DNA of 64,000 nt. Origin: Parapristionchus giblindavisi. Taxonomy: Eukaryota; Nematoda; Chromadorea; Rhabditida; Diplogasteridae. Numbering within the stretch: the first letter of the stretch is position 1; each line of letters starts with the position of its first letter. This document shows, in pieces, positions 24,736 to 37,516 of the stretch. The stretch covers positions 489,255 to 553,254 of the forward strand of contig CALSFV010000278.1 in NCBI GenBank assembly GCA_943737045.1, read 5' to 3'. The notes beneath the pieces were generated by a model, which was given only the letters and a program-made list of their open reading frames with translations, did not search any database and had not been told where the DNA came from. The position numbers were made by a program, and so were the translations under genes.

Positions 24736-27700
24736 TTGCCCTTTGCTGATCCATCTTCAATGGACGATTTCATGCAACAATATTTCCCATCGGGACCACC
24801 TCCCGTGGTACCGAAGAAGGAACTCGAAGAGGTATACGGTAGATTATTCATCATATTGATTGATTTATCGATTACCGTAATCCGTTTAGGTCGATGACAA
24901 CATGGATGGTATGGCGGAACTGAGACATGAATACTCGCCCGAAGATAATGCTGCTACCTGTGAGTATTACTGTATCTTTTGGTTACTGTAGCTTTGTGCA
25001 GTTGGATATGTTATTGATTGATTGGATATTTTATTGATTTATTTGTAAATTGTGTATATTAATTACGTTACTTTGTCGATTTTTTATATTTTCATTCGTA
25101 TCTGACTAGATGGCACTTTGATTCATTTTATTTTTTTATTATGAATTAAATTAAATTATATTGATTGATTATATTGCAGCAAGTGAACGTGACGAATCAC
25201 CCGATACAGTATCCAATTCACCCGATCAATCGGAAGAAGATCAACGTCTTTCCCTTCAAGAGGAACTACAGAAACGTGAGTTACAGTAATCTATTCTACA
25301 GTAATTCTTGATAATCTACCGTAATCTCATTTCAGAAGTACTTCGATTACAAGAGTCCTTAATGGGTTCATTCGATGGTATGGTCTCGGGTGAGATGAAA
25401 CCAGGATCAAAGATCGATGGATTAGCTGAGAAACTAGGAAATGTTCAAACAACTCCATCATCTCTTCTATCATCATTCAATCCACAATTAGCTCTATCTG
25501 CCTTTGCAATGCAATTGGCTGGTGGAGGAGGTGGATCATCTCCTATGATTGGAGGACAACATCATCAATCAGTAGATGTTCATACTCCTTCATATCCTCC
25601 TCCTTCATCTCAACTACCATCATCGCTATCAGCAGCACTTCAAGCACAATCTACACAACTACAGAATCAATCAATATCATCCATTCATAAAGATCATCAA
25701 ATGTCTGTAGGAACCACTCCCACTGGATATGCTCAGAGTCCTAAGAGGAAGAGACAGAGAAGGTACGGTAGATCTATTGATTGATACAGTAACCACTTTC
25801 GTTGTAGGAATCCAGTGTGGCCATATTTCATCGTCGAAGAAGGAATAGCAAAGTGTAAGCAGTGTGCATACTCTACACGATCTGTATTCTCTACGAATCT
25901 GAAGGTTCATCTAAGATCTCATCATCGATCCGATTATGAGAAGGTACGGTAGATCAAGAGATTACGGTAGATCAATGGATTATCGATTGATTCTAGGTAA
26001 TCGAGGCAGAAGATCAATTGAACCTGAATGCTCTTCTTCTATCGGGTAATGCAGCTGCAGGTCTAATGGGAAGAGATGCAAGAAAGAGAACACTTCCGCC
26101 CATGACTAGCTCTATTCTCATGACTATTTCCAAATGTAAGGTGATCTTTGATCTTTGATATTTTGATCTCTCGAAATGATATGTGTCATTGGATTGATTG
26201 CAATAGTACATGAGTACTTTGAATCAAGCTGTAGGATGTCACACTGTCTTATCTCCCTCTCCCTCTCCCTCTCCCTCTCCCTCTCCCTCTCCCTCTCCCT
26301 CTCCCTCTCCCTCTCCCTCTCCCTCTCTCTCTCCCCCTCCTTCTCCCTCTCCTTCTATGTCCCCTCAAGGCAAGTTTGCACTATTCTCTATCAATACTTT
26401 CTTTCTCCTCTACTTCTCCCTCATCTGACTCATTATAGAAATAGTGAGCCGATAAGAGGGAGAAGGAGAGGGGGAAGGGAGAGGGAGAGAGTAGTACTCT
26501 TCTATACTTCTCACTCTTCATATCACTATTGTTTACTATCATATGTATCTTGTGACAAAGAGAAAGGTTTAGAAGTAGAATGGAATCATGTAGATTGATA
26601 GATGGAGAGGGAGAGGAGGGAAAGGGAGAGGGAGAGGGAGGGGACGCTTATCTCTTCCATAATGTTTCTATCTTTGTCTATAGATAGCTAATAGTCTACA
26701 TGTCCATCATGAGACTCGGTGTGAGGTCATGTCTGTAAACACTCTCTAGACCAGACAGAGATCAAAGATCAAAGATCAAAGATCATTGTTTCAGTGGCAG
26801 CTGCGGGTCAGACAAACGCTCTTCAAGCAGCATTGGGTGGAGTGAAACAAGAAGAATCGATGAATGGAATGAATGAACAATCAAATGCTGTCAATGTATT
26901 GAGACAGACTCTGGCTAATAGTCAATTACAACAACAAATGAATAAGAATGGAGGATCTCCTGGTATGATCTTTGATCTCTTCATCTTTATTGATCTTTTA
27001 TCTCTTGCTCTTTGATCTCTTTATCTATATTGATCTTTGATCTCTTCCAGAAATGTCGTCTAATCTGGCCAATATGGCAGCATTAGTTCGTCAACAACAA
27101 CAAGATCTTCTTCAACACTCATCTCAATCTCCATCAATTCCTTCACAATCAACTCCTCATACTCCTTCTCCTGTTCCTACTCCTCAAGGTCCCTCCACTC
27201 CTGATAGTTTCCTATCACAATTGAGTGGATTTGCTGCTTTTCAGAATGGTAAGATTATTGATTGATTATTGATTGATTAATAAACTTCATTTAATTAATT
27301 CTAGGTGGCGGTATGGGTGGTCTGGATCTTCCCCAACCAAAGAGAAGAAGACTGAGAAGACATCCAGTATGGATGTTCTTCAGAGATCTCGAAGATAGAG
27401 TGAGTCTGCGCCCACTTTTACCGTATCTATACTTACAGTAACCCTTTAATCTACCGTAATCTATATCATTCTCTTCAGATGGTCGGTTGTATCAACTGCA
27501 ATTTCCGCACGGGATCTGCGTTCTCGACGAATTTAAAAATGCATTTGAAAGCTCATCATAAAGATGATTACTCAAAGGTACTGCACTATTCACAAGTACG
27601 GTTTATTTATCGATTGATTGATTATCCAATTGTATTGATCGCTTTGTAGGTACTCAAATTGGAAGATGAAATGAGAATCGAAGAAGGAATCTTTGGAGCT

Positions 27701-30328
27701 CCGAATAAGATTAAGACTGAACTCATCGATTTCATTCGTGGTGGAGGAAATGCATCCACTCCTGTTCAACCAGGTACGGTAGGGGGTTACTGTAGATGAT
27801 AAGATTACTACGGTAGATGGTGAGAGTACGGTAGGAGGGATTACTGTAATGGAGGAAGTAATGAAGTGTGTATGTTTGTGTAAGAGGGTGACATTGAGAT
27901 AGTGAGAGTGAGTGGGGGGACAGAGGAGGTTATTAGAGTACAGTCAATGTTTTCATAGATTATACATCCATTTAACCTTATACAAGGACATTATCAATGA
28001 TAGGAGAGATTAGGGATCAATCAATAATATTGATTTATTGATGAATCAATCAATAACGTAGATCACTTAAGGTTTATCATCAGCTCCCACTCCATCTCCT
28101 CTTGTTCAACAACTCATCGCTGGTAACTTCTCAACCAATGATGGATCAGCACCTCAGGTACGATATTATTGAATGATTTATTGCTAATATTTTTTGATTA
28201 TCGATTTATTGATTTACTTTGAATCCGAATATTCATATCCGTTCAGACTCCCTCATCTCCTCAATCTCTTCGTGTTCCGTCCATTACCATCAATAACAAC
28301 AGTACTCCTAATATAAAGACGTAAGTGTTCCACTCTTGCAACGATTGTAATCATACTGTAGATGATGGAGATTATTGATTTTCTTATATTTTAAATATTG
28401 TATATTTTAAGTGAGGAAGAGTCAGTGTTTTCATCTTTGACAATGGCTGATCGATTGGCTGCATTGGTTGGATTGACTCAAACGAAATCAATCGATGCTA
28501 ATGATAATGATGAGAAGAATGATAATAATACTCCACAGTCTGATCTACTCGCACGATTGGGACTACTCACTCCTTCCATTCAGGTACTGTATATCGAGTT
28601 ATTGATTGAGATACTACTGTAGGTTACTGTTTTCTGTATTGATTAAGATGTGTAGTCTAGGTTACGGTATACGGTATTGATTGATTGATTCAGACACAAT
28701 CTCTGTCTATCTCATCATTGAATGCCTTCAATGGAAGTAGTGGAGTGACATCAGACACGAAGTCATGTACTTCATCTTCTGTTGATGGTTCCAGTCTACA
28801 CTTTGAAGATAGAAAGGTACGGTATAGATAGAAAGGTCAAAGATCAAAGATCAATATATTCTCTTTGTAGATTGATCGTGATCGTGCCATTGCCAAGTTT
28901 GCCTCTGTCGCCGGTGAAGATATCGTCAATTCTGAACACTTCAAGGTTAATATTTATACATATATTACATTATTGTTATTATTATATTTGTAATTCTGTG
29001 TGTTCTTTGCATGTTTGTGTGTGTCCATTCCTCTATGTGCTTATCAATCGATGATCATATCAATATATCTAGTATAATCTATCATTCATTCAGTTTAATA
29101 TGAAAGATATATTGATAAGATCGTCACTACTCACTGCTTATTAGAGATGATATGATGAATAGAACCAATCGATATCTGATCCAATCGATATCAATCGATA
29201 TTCATCATATGATCTCATAATGCTTATTTCTATGTTCTCATATATCCTTGGTTGGTGATGTGTTGAGTGTCTATTATAGGTAGAAGAAGAAGAAGAAGGG
29301 ACATCAAGTATGAATCAAGAGAATATTGAACCATCTATTGATGGAGATGACGGAGTGGAGATGAATGTTGATCTATCTCCTGAAGGAATATGGAATGTTA
29401 TGATGGGATTATTGAATGATGAAATGAAACCATCTACATCTAAGGAATCAATGAATGAATGGATGGAAGAAAGATCAATTGAAAGAGCTAAAGATGATAA
29501 TGATCCACGTGTGATTGAAGTAATGAAGAGAATAGAGGAAGCATATAAGATAGAAGATTCATTGATGAGACATCGAAAGATTGCTGCTGAGAAGATGAAA
29601 TTGAAGAGATTGAAAGAATCAGATGAAGAAAGGATAAAAAGATTAGAGAAGATGAGGGAGAGATATCAGAATAGAAGAGGAGGAGATGGAATGAAGAAGG
29701 AGAAGAGAGAGAAGAAGGAAGAGAAGGAGAAGAGAAGAAGTTATGGAGTGATTAGTGAAGAACAACGATTGAAAAGAAATGAAAAGATGAAAGAATATCA
29801 AAGAAGGAAGAGATTTATTGCTAAACAGAATAAGGTTTGATTATATATTTATCATTATATTATTGATTATCTATCCAGCTTGGGCTTTATTTTTCCTTAT
29901 TTAACCCCCTCACACACTCTCACTTCACTCACTATTCTATTCTTCTAATGTCTCTCTTTGTTGGTGTGGTGGTGGTGTAGTCAGGCATACTGTATTCTCG
30001 TCCCTTTCTAATCGATAATTCAATCAATCAATCGATAATTAAGTATATTCTCTTACAGGAATTGCTTCGTACTCTTGTACCTGATTATGAGATGATGGAT
30101 GCTTCTATGTTATCATCTCTCATTGCATCTCAAGAAGAGAGTGGATCAGAAGGGGGCGTGGCTTCATCAGATCCCGCCCATTCAGAAGGGGCGGAGCCTA
30201 TGGCAAGTGAGAGTCCATCAGGAGATGAAATGATTGATGAAGGAGTAACAAATGGAGGATCATCATCATCATTTGAACAACTCTTACAATGTCTACAGAA
30301 ACAGACAACAACTGTACAAGAGTATTAG
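24736..30328 (+). CDS. Protein with two BED-type zinc fingers (putative transcription factor)
   Basis: Exons were read from an acceptor ending at 24735. The first in-frame ATG is at 24760, giving MDDFMQQYFPSGPPPVVPKK, and the stop is at 30326-30328. Finger 1 (exon at about 25808-25944, near residues 225-270) reads NPVWPYF.., CKQC, STNLKVHLRSHH. Finger 2 (about 27304-27580) reads HPVWMFF.., CINC, STNLKMHLKAHH. Both have the W, CxxC and HxxxxH pattern of BED domains, which bind DNA and are often exapted from hAT transposases. Each finger follows a basic patch (KRKRQRR, KRRRLRR), a likely nuclear signal. Between and after are Ser/Gln/Pro-rich segments, then a charged helical stretch (29310-29837, Glu/Lys-rich, probably coiled coil) and an acidic tail. 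One intron carries a TCCCTC array (26250-26357). Upstream exons may exist. The orthologue was not identified. Confidence 0.75.
26250..26357 (-). repeat. (TCCCTC)n array in an intron of the BED gene
   Basis: The same hexamer as the upstream domain, here inside a transcribed intron (about 26146-26793). A purine-oriented array follows at about 26456-26490 and another at 26603-26643, so the future RNA carries complementary CU-rich and GA-rich tracts. Confidence 0.85.
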
Positions 30329-31990
30329 ATTCTCTATTCATTCATTCATTACTGTTCATTACCTTTATCATCACTTTATACCATATCACTCAATATGTGC
30401 CACGGCGTCGCATTTCCCGTGCAAATTCATCCCCCCTTGTTTCCTCCTTATTTATTGTGTTATACTTTCGTAATATGAGCCATAGTTTGGAAATGTTCAG
30501 AGTACTCCATTAATCAATCAATCAATATATCTACCGTATCCATACAGTACTCGAGTGTTTTCATCATCTTCTTATTGTTTTGTCGTTTAGTACAGTCGGT
30601 TAGTAGTCTTAGTATCATTTGTATTGAATGTATGCAATCTGTTCCGTTCATCTATCTATCTATCCATTCATTCATTCATTCATTCATTCATTCATTCATT
30701 CATTCATTACTTCTTCTTCTTCTTCTCCGTTTGTCTTTCAACTATACAGCCATGTTCTCATATTCTTTATGTACTGATGAATCTAGATTAGTTTCTTCCC
30801 ATTCATTCTTTCTTCTATTCTTCTATTCCTTCTTCCCTTCAATGTTCTTTCATTTACTCCCTTCATATGTGATGACTCTCTACTACTCTGATATGCAATA
30901 CTCTCTCAATCTTTCATGGTGATAGTCCCCCTTCTTCTCCCTCTCCCTTTTCCCCTCCCTCTCCCTTCTTGCTCATACATACCGTAATCAACCATCTATC
31001 TTCTACCGTAGTGTCGTCGTCCCCGTTTTGATATATCTGCTCATTCATTCTATCATATATCCTCCCTATGTACTGATCATACTTTATTCCTCATATATTA
31101 AATAGGAAACGATTGTCCGTTTCTGTTATCTTCTTCTTCTTCTATGTACTTCTTTCGTTGTCCCCTTCTTACTCTTTGTAATATATATTATATTTCTCCC
31201 ATTGGAGATAAAATGTTCGCTAAGATCCATTTTATGGTTTGAAGATTAATAAGAGAATAATATTAATATTATATGTTATGGGAACAATCACATTGTATGC
31301 ATGACTAAAGAATACAAATGGCAAGATAACAGAAAGAAACTGGGATGATATCAAAAAGAGATCAAGAGACATGTTTATCTCTTATCCATTTTTTTCTTTT
31401 AAAAAGCAAGTGTTTGAAATTGAAATACCCCTGCAAAAGATGAGAAATCAATCTTGGTATGAGATAGACAAGGGGAAAAGTAAAGTACAAAACACGAAAA
31501 ATTATCTGAAAAAAACGCTTTCTGAAATTTGAAAATCGGTGGAGATTTGTAACGATGCTCGAAAATTTAGAACTAGTAGGTAGGCAATCGGATTTTCTCT
31601 GGAGACATTCTAGAACTCGAATTTTGCTCTTTTATGCTTAGGAAAAAAAGGAAACCAATATTCAAGAAAGCGCAATTCCATGGGGGATTGAAAAACTGCT
31701 GGAAAATTTTAAAATTGAAGAATCGGCATGCTGTATTTTGAACATTTTCAGCAGTTACAGCACGGTAGATTTTTGTACATGAGACCCGCTCCGGCGCGTA
31801 TAATTTTTTCCTCTGCTTATGAATATTTTCAAATATAATCTTAATCGTGAGGGTCAGTGATATCCAGTATTTGTGCGTATTGTAAAATTTGAGTTGCCAT
31901 TTTTTCAACCTCCTTAAAAACTCTAACAGCAATGTTCAAGCAAAAATTTGAAATGAAATAAACAAGATATACTCGAAATAAAGTGGAAAA
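30329..31990. other. 3' flank of the BED gene and intergenic DNA
   Basis: Contains the zinc-finger gene's 3' region, a (CATT)n microsatellite (about 30665-30712) and T-rich then A-rich DNA. An open frame on - at 31573-31932 has no recognisable feature. I see no gene. Confidence 0.5.
30665..30712. repeat. (CATT)n microsatellite
   Basis: About eleven ATTC units without interruption. Confidence 0.85.
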
Positions 31991-31997
31991 AATAAGA

Positions 31998-32230
31998 TTA
32001 ACCTGTCACGGGTGTATCAAATAAATAAATAAATAAAAAAAATCCTACAGTACACCATTTTCGGACCACTGCGAGTTGTTTTTAATTACTTTTTAAAAAT
32101 CAATGGGATTTTTGTCCCAGTGTGGACAGTCATAAAAACTAGTTGAGTGATCACTGACACCCACAAATAGTATCGAAAAATATTCATACGTAGTGGAAAT
32201 AAATGATGCTCCGCAAGTACAAAATTCGAT
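31998..32230. repeat. Possible LINE tail followed by a decayed relative of the 544-bp fold-back element
   Basis: CCTGTCACGGGTGTATCAAA plus (AAAT)n matches the tail at 7635. Right after it, CTACAGTACACCATTTTCGG and later ATTCATACGTAGTGGAAATA resemble the arm sequence of the elements at 33684 and 40754 (TTTTCGGACC, ATTCATACGCAAAGGAAATA) with many changes. Confidence 0.4.
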
Positions 32231-32716
32231 TTTGTTGTAAATACTATATTTATTCGGTTTCAATTCGTTTATGTAAAAACATTTACGAAGAAACTTTTTT
32301 TTGATTTCCGAAAAACTTATTATTAACTATTTTCAAAATTTTCAATAAAAATCCATTTTATTTATATTTTCCGAAATCTCAAGGAACAACCTTTCCAAAA
32401 TTTCAGAAATTATTGAAGAGACCGAGACTGACCGACCGATCCGACCGAGAAATTGTTGAAATTGAAATTATTGAATAAAAATGAAATAAAAAAATATTTA
32501 AAAATAATAGCATTTCAGGATACTAAATATAGTGAAAACACCGTCTAGCATTTTCATACAAAGAACCGTCGTAATATGAATATGAATGATCTGTCTCACT
32601 ATCTTGTTCTTTCCCTACTCGACCCATTCTATTTGGTAATGGAGATACCTCACAAGAGTACCTCGTATTCTCAAGATCCTGTCTAGACTTTATTTTCAAA
32701 TGTCACTAAATGGGGT

Positions 32717-32817
32717 TTTACTGGCACACCATAGCTATTAAACTCCCCGCCCTGCCGATCTCTCGCTTTCTTTGTCTACGAGAGAGCGTTGCCAGAGCGG
32801 AGAGTTAAATTACTTTT
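32717..32817. mobile_element. TTAA-family hairpin MITE, copy 3
   Basis: ACTGGCACACCATAGC, then CTCCCCGCCCTGCCG, the centre TCTCGCTTTCTTTGTC and the return arm GCGTTGCCAGAGCGGAGAGTT. The ends are diverged from TTAA. Confidence 0.65.
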
Positions 32818-33580
32818 ATATGGAGTAATATTTATTTCCAAAAGAACTATGACAGGAAACGATAATTGTATGAAATGTCTGATATACAACGTCTTTGAGA
32901 TACTGAATATGCATGTGTCTGTTGACCTTTCCTTCTTTAGTTATTAGATTGTTTGATTCCATTCAGAATGGATGAATAAGTTGACACATAGACTCTTTTG
33001 ACCATATAGGGGTGGGATTTAGATGGACATAGGAGAGGGGAAGGGGAATGAATGGGTGGTATAATCATCCGGATCATACTCTTTTGCATAGAGTATTAGT
33101 TGAATGTATCCATGATCCATACATCCTTTCTATATCCTCATATATCTACTCTTCTTCTTCTTTCACCTTATCATCCTCATCTCATCTTATCACTTTTCAT
33201 ATAGATAGATCTCACTCTAATTTGCCATAGCGAACGAACTTTCACTAGATTCATTGGATAGCTTTCACTGTACCTCTAACCCCTCATGTCCCTCTCCCTC
33301 TCCCTCTCCCTCTACCTCTACCTCTCCCTCTACCTCTTCCTCTCCCTCTTCCTCTACCTCTACCTCTCTCTCTCTTTCCGTTCCACCTCTCTCACTCGTT
33401 TTTAGTTCATCGTCTTCCTGTATCTATCCAGCTTTCTCCATCTCCACTTTTTTGTTATTCCCTAATCTTTTTGCTTTTACAACACACTTTATAACAACTC
33501 CTTTTACTTTCACCATCAAATATTTCATCAAAGAATATGGATATAGTGATATTATTCTAATAATTTATTTATTCATTCTC

Positions 33581-34241
33581 TTAAAGACCCGAGGTAATTT
33601 TTACAACCTGTTCAATCTCTCATATACAAAGAATCCTAGAGAGAGAAAATATACCAGAGCGGAGAGTTTCAAATTTGCTCGTACAGTACAGCCCGGTCGT
33701 GTTTTGTACACATTCTGCGCTGCGCTCCGCAGCGGGGCGCATTTGGACGCATCACTTATTTCCTTTGCGTATGATTATTTTTGAATTCTCAAAGTCTTAA
33801 TCATGAGTTTCCGTGATAAAAAGTTCTTTTAATGACTAAAGAAACTGAAATAAAATTTTTATTAATGAGAAAAAACAATTAAAAGGCAAATCACACTGGT
33901 CCGAAAATAATGGGTACTGTAAATTTTAAAATAGGTCTTACGGCGATCGTGCGATCGATACGCAATATTACAGTATACCTTTCCAGTAAATTAATAGTGA
34001 TCATTTTCGGACCAGTGTGATTTGCCTTTTAATTGTTTTTTCTCATTAATAAAAATTTTGTTTCAGTTTCATTAGTCATTAAAAGAACTTTTTATCACGG
34101 AAACTCATGATTAAGACTTTGAGAATTCAAAAATATTCATACGCAAAGGAAATAAGTGATGCGTCCAAATGCGCCCCGCAGCGGCGCGCAGCGCAGAATG
34201 TGTACAAAACACGACCGGGCTGTACTGTAGTGTGCCAGTAA
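33581..34241. mobile_element. TTAA-family hairpin MITE, copy 4, split by a nested 544-bp element
   Basis: The left half starts TTAAAGACCCGAGG at 33581 and reaches ACCAGAGCGGAGAGTTTC. The right end GTGTGCCAGTAA resumes at 34230. Removing the nested element and one TA restores ..GCTCG-TA-GTGTGCCAGTAA, close to the terminus of other copies. Confidence 0.7.
33684..34227. mobile_element. 544-bp fold-back element with TA target duplication, copy A
   Basis: It begins CAGTACAGCCCGGTCGTG and ends with its inverse, with TA on both sides (33682-33683, 34228-34229). The arms are about 225 bp each (33684-33908 and 34003-34227) around a 94-bp unique centre. TA duplication and CAGT ends are hallmarks of Tc1/mariner transposons. 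No transposase is present, so it is a non-autonomous fold-back derivative. Confidence 0.8.
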
Positions 34242-34552
34242 CTGCGACGAATATATTTATCTATTTTATCAATGGTCAACGGTCTCTTCATTTCACAAGC
34301 TATTTCACTATGAGATGAGATAAAGCGACAAAGGTTCCCATTCGAGATTAGATATATGAGAGATAACTAGGATAGTTTCAGTCTAAAAGATCATCATCAT
34401 TCAATTGAATTGATAGACAGGTCCTTGTTCTTCCTTCTTTCATCATTAGCCAATCACTGTTCCTTCCCCTTTTCTCTCGAGTACTGTCTCACTTCTTATC
34501 CATTCTGGTTCCAGTTGTCTACATTTTGTTTATAAGTCACTAGATTAGTCGG

Positions 34553-35223
34553 GGTGTCCAAGCCCGCGGAGTCTTTCATGGCATGGTGTCCATGCCCGCG
34601 ACTGTCTCTAACCATATTCCTTTTAAAGATGAACGGTAGAATATTCAAACTGAAGTATTCAATGACTTGTATTTCCGGTACATAGAATACTGTAGCAATA
34701 TCATCCCTATCAAGGTGTCCATGCCCGCGGAGTCATTCCTGACATGGTGTCCATGCCCGCGACTGTCTCTCTAATCATCTTCCTTTTAAAGATGAACGGT
34801 AGAATATTCAAACTGAAGTATTCAATGACTTGTATTTCCGGTACATAGAATACTGTAGCAATATCATCCCTATCAAGGTGTCCATGCCCGCGGAGTCATT
34901 CCTGACATGGTGTCCATGCCCGCGACTGTCTCTCTAATCATCTTCCTTTTAAAGATGAACGGTAGAATATTCAAACTGAAGTATTCAATGACTTGTATTT
35001 CCGGTACATAGAATACTGTAGCAATATCATCCCTATCAAGGTGTCCATGCCCGCGGAGTCATTCCTGACATGGTGTCCATGCCCGCGACTGTCTCTCTAA
35101 TCATCTTCCTTTTAAAGATGAACGGTAGAATATTCAAACTGAAGTATTGAATGACTTGTATTTCCGGTACATAGAATACTGTAGCAGTATCATCCCTATC
35201 AAGGTGTCCATGCCCGCGGAGTC
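34553..35223. repeat. 163-bp minisatellite, four copies plus a partial
   Basis: The starts of the GGTGTCCA[A/T]GCCCGCGGAGTC segment are at 34553, 34714, 34877, 35040 and 35203, giving spacings of 161, 163, 163 and 163. Each unit holds the core GGTGTCCATGCCCGCG twice (once before GAGTC, once before ACTGTCTC), then an AT-rich part with AAAGATGAACGGTAGAATAT. Copies 2-4 are almost identical, so the expansion or its homogenisation is recent. Confidence 0.9.
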
Positions 35224-36261
35224 ACTCCTATCTCTCCTTTATCCTCTAATCTCTCCCCACCTGTGACATGCCCTTTGTCATTTGTTCCATTAAAAACTGG
35301 CATTGTTCCAAATAGCCTAACCCTCCTCCTCATCTTCTTCTATTCTATCCTATCATTGTCATTTCTTGTTCTCTCTTTTAGTCATCATCTATTCTTCTAT
35401 ATCATATCTCATTATTCTTAGTTCCGTCCATATTACCTTTTTACTTACAAAGTTTTGACCTTTCACCTTATCAGTAAACTTAATCCTATCAATCTCACTC
35501 TAATTAATGATCATCTTCTTCATTAAAAAGTGATCGTAAACTCTATCAATGGTTTATCTTCATTTGACACTCTTTCATTTGGTTTCAATCAAAGACTTTG
35601 TATTTTTATCTAAGTGATAAAACACATCAACGAACCATGGCGGAAAAGAAAACAATCATTCTTTTTTCATTATTGCAACTATAAATCTTGATAATTACCT
35701 GTGACACTGAACGGATAAAGGTTGAACTCATAAAAGCCAGAACAAGAAACGTTGAACAAAAAAACGTTGCCCTGTGTGATCTATATGGGGTAGAGTAATA
35801 GTCAGTCATTCATTCATTCATTCATTCGTTTCTATCTCTTGACAATGGATGAGCTCGTCAAGGCTTTATGAGAAGGCAATACCGTGAATCCGTTTCCAGA
35901 AAATGCTTAATCGCCCAGAGTTTTGAGAAAATCGATATTGAAATTTTGAAAATGTTCTACAGAAACCATGTGAGGGGATAAATGATCCTGTCTAATCTGT
36001 CTGTACTTCTTCTTCTTCTTTTTGTTCATTTCGACCTTGACAAAAGCACACAATCCGTTTTGTATTCAGAAGAAAAAGAAGAAGACTTGATAGGTGAAGA
36101 CAATATCTATGACCTTTAAGGGTAGATCATTTAAAGTGTCTTCTTTCTTGTCTTACAAAAGTTGGTCCGATGATTATCATGAAGAGATCTTTCCATCTTG
36201 CTGATGGATGACCCCGCTTAGGTCCTACCATGCACATCAGAGCATATTCTTGATAAATGTG

Positions 36262-36366
36262 TACAACCCAAGCTAAGTTGAAACTCGTCGCTCTGGCATT
36301 GTTCTATCGCTTTCTTTGTCGACAAGGGAGTCAGGCCAGAGCGGAGAGTAAATAAGTTCGGATGTG
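36262..36366. mobile_element. TTAA-family hairpin MITE, copy 5 (diverged)
   Basis: CTCGTCGCTCTGGCATTG, the centre ATCGCTTTCTTTGTCGAC, and the return arm GGCCAGAGCGGAGAGTAAAT. The termini are degenerate. Confidence 0.6.
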
Positions 36367-37402
36367 CTTTCCAACAGTAAACTGCAAACATTTGTAGTAA
36401 AGAAGACAATGAATCGAGATAATTTTGGTGTAATTAGAAGTGATTGTTTAGATCTAAAGGAATTATTAATACTCCATTGTATCGAGAACAATTTATCCCC
36501 CATCTATAGTCGTCAATCATGGATTTTTGATAGTTCGATTTTTAATTTAATTTTCATTAAATCTTCATAGCCCAAAAGATATACAAATGCATGTATGTAG
36601 TCTGCGTTGTCTACAATTACAATATTCCATTTACTATCAATCGGAAATTGTGTAAAGTTTTACAATAGTCGAAGATATATTCAATGAATATAAATAGTAC
36701 AATTGAAGATATCAATCCATTCATTCATTCATATCAATATCTTTCTCATATATCTCTATTATATCAATTAATCTCCTTTTGTTGCGTAATGGAAAGATCC
36801 ACACTGATTGGGCTTCATTCCTACGGTTCATCTCTCCCTCTCCCTTTCTGTTGTCTCTTTCCTCCCTCTCTCTTTCTCTCCCTCTCCCTCTCTCCCCCTC
36901 TTTCTCCTCCCATCCTCCTCCTCTTCCATGTCTAACCAGTCTATCTACCCTTTGACTCCTTTTCATCACTTCCATCCTATACTACTCTTCTTCCTCTACT
37001 TCATTTCAATGTCATTCTCAATGATAAAGTTAATAAACCAAACAAAGATCTTTCTTATCTTTTATCCACACCCCTCTACCTCTCCTTCTCCCTCTCCCTC
37101 GTACTCTCTTAATACTGTACAGTAGCATGATCAACTTTAAAGATTAGAAGAAACATACAGTGTTGTCCAAATCCGTCTTCATCTACTATCTATCCTCCTA
37201 AGATCTCTCCCTCTCCCTCTCCCTCTCCTTCTCTCCCTCTCCCTCCCTCTACCTCTCCCTCTCTCTCCATCCACAACATATCACTTTCACTACTTCTCTT
37301 CCTCTTCTTCCTTCTTCATAATGGCATGGATAGTTATCTCTATTCATTCATTCATTTAGAGATACAAACAACTGTCTTCACATCAAACTATATTTCAGTC
37401 AA

Positions 37403-37516
37403 TAGAACACTCCGTGTTAATTTAACCCTCCGAGTTGGCAGCACTCTCACTTCCTTTGTCTTAAAAAATGTTGCCAGAACGGAGATATTATTAATTCTCT
37501 TTGGGTATTCTTAAAA
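37403..37516. mobile_element. TTAA-family hairpin MITE, copy 6 (diverged)
   Basis: CCCTCCGAGTTGGCAGCACT, the centre CACTTCCTTTGTCTTA and the return arm TGTTGCCAGAACGGAGA, ending GGGTATTCTTAA. Confidence 0.55.

Noticed and set aside
31573..31932. 119-codon frame on the - strand
   Set aside because: AT-rich, no domain, no splice partners and no signal peptide.
33254..33784. 176-codon frame, whose end matches a frame at 40669-40854 (shared PGRVLYTFCAALRSGAHL)
   Set aside because: The shared peptide comes from the arm of the 544-bp fold-back element in both places; it is not a conserved protein.
34553..35223. CRISPR array
   Set aside because: Four 163-bp units are repeated in full, with no unique spacers, in a eukaryotic genome.
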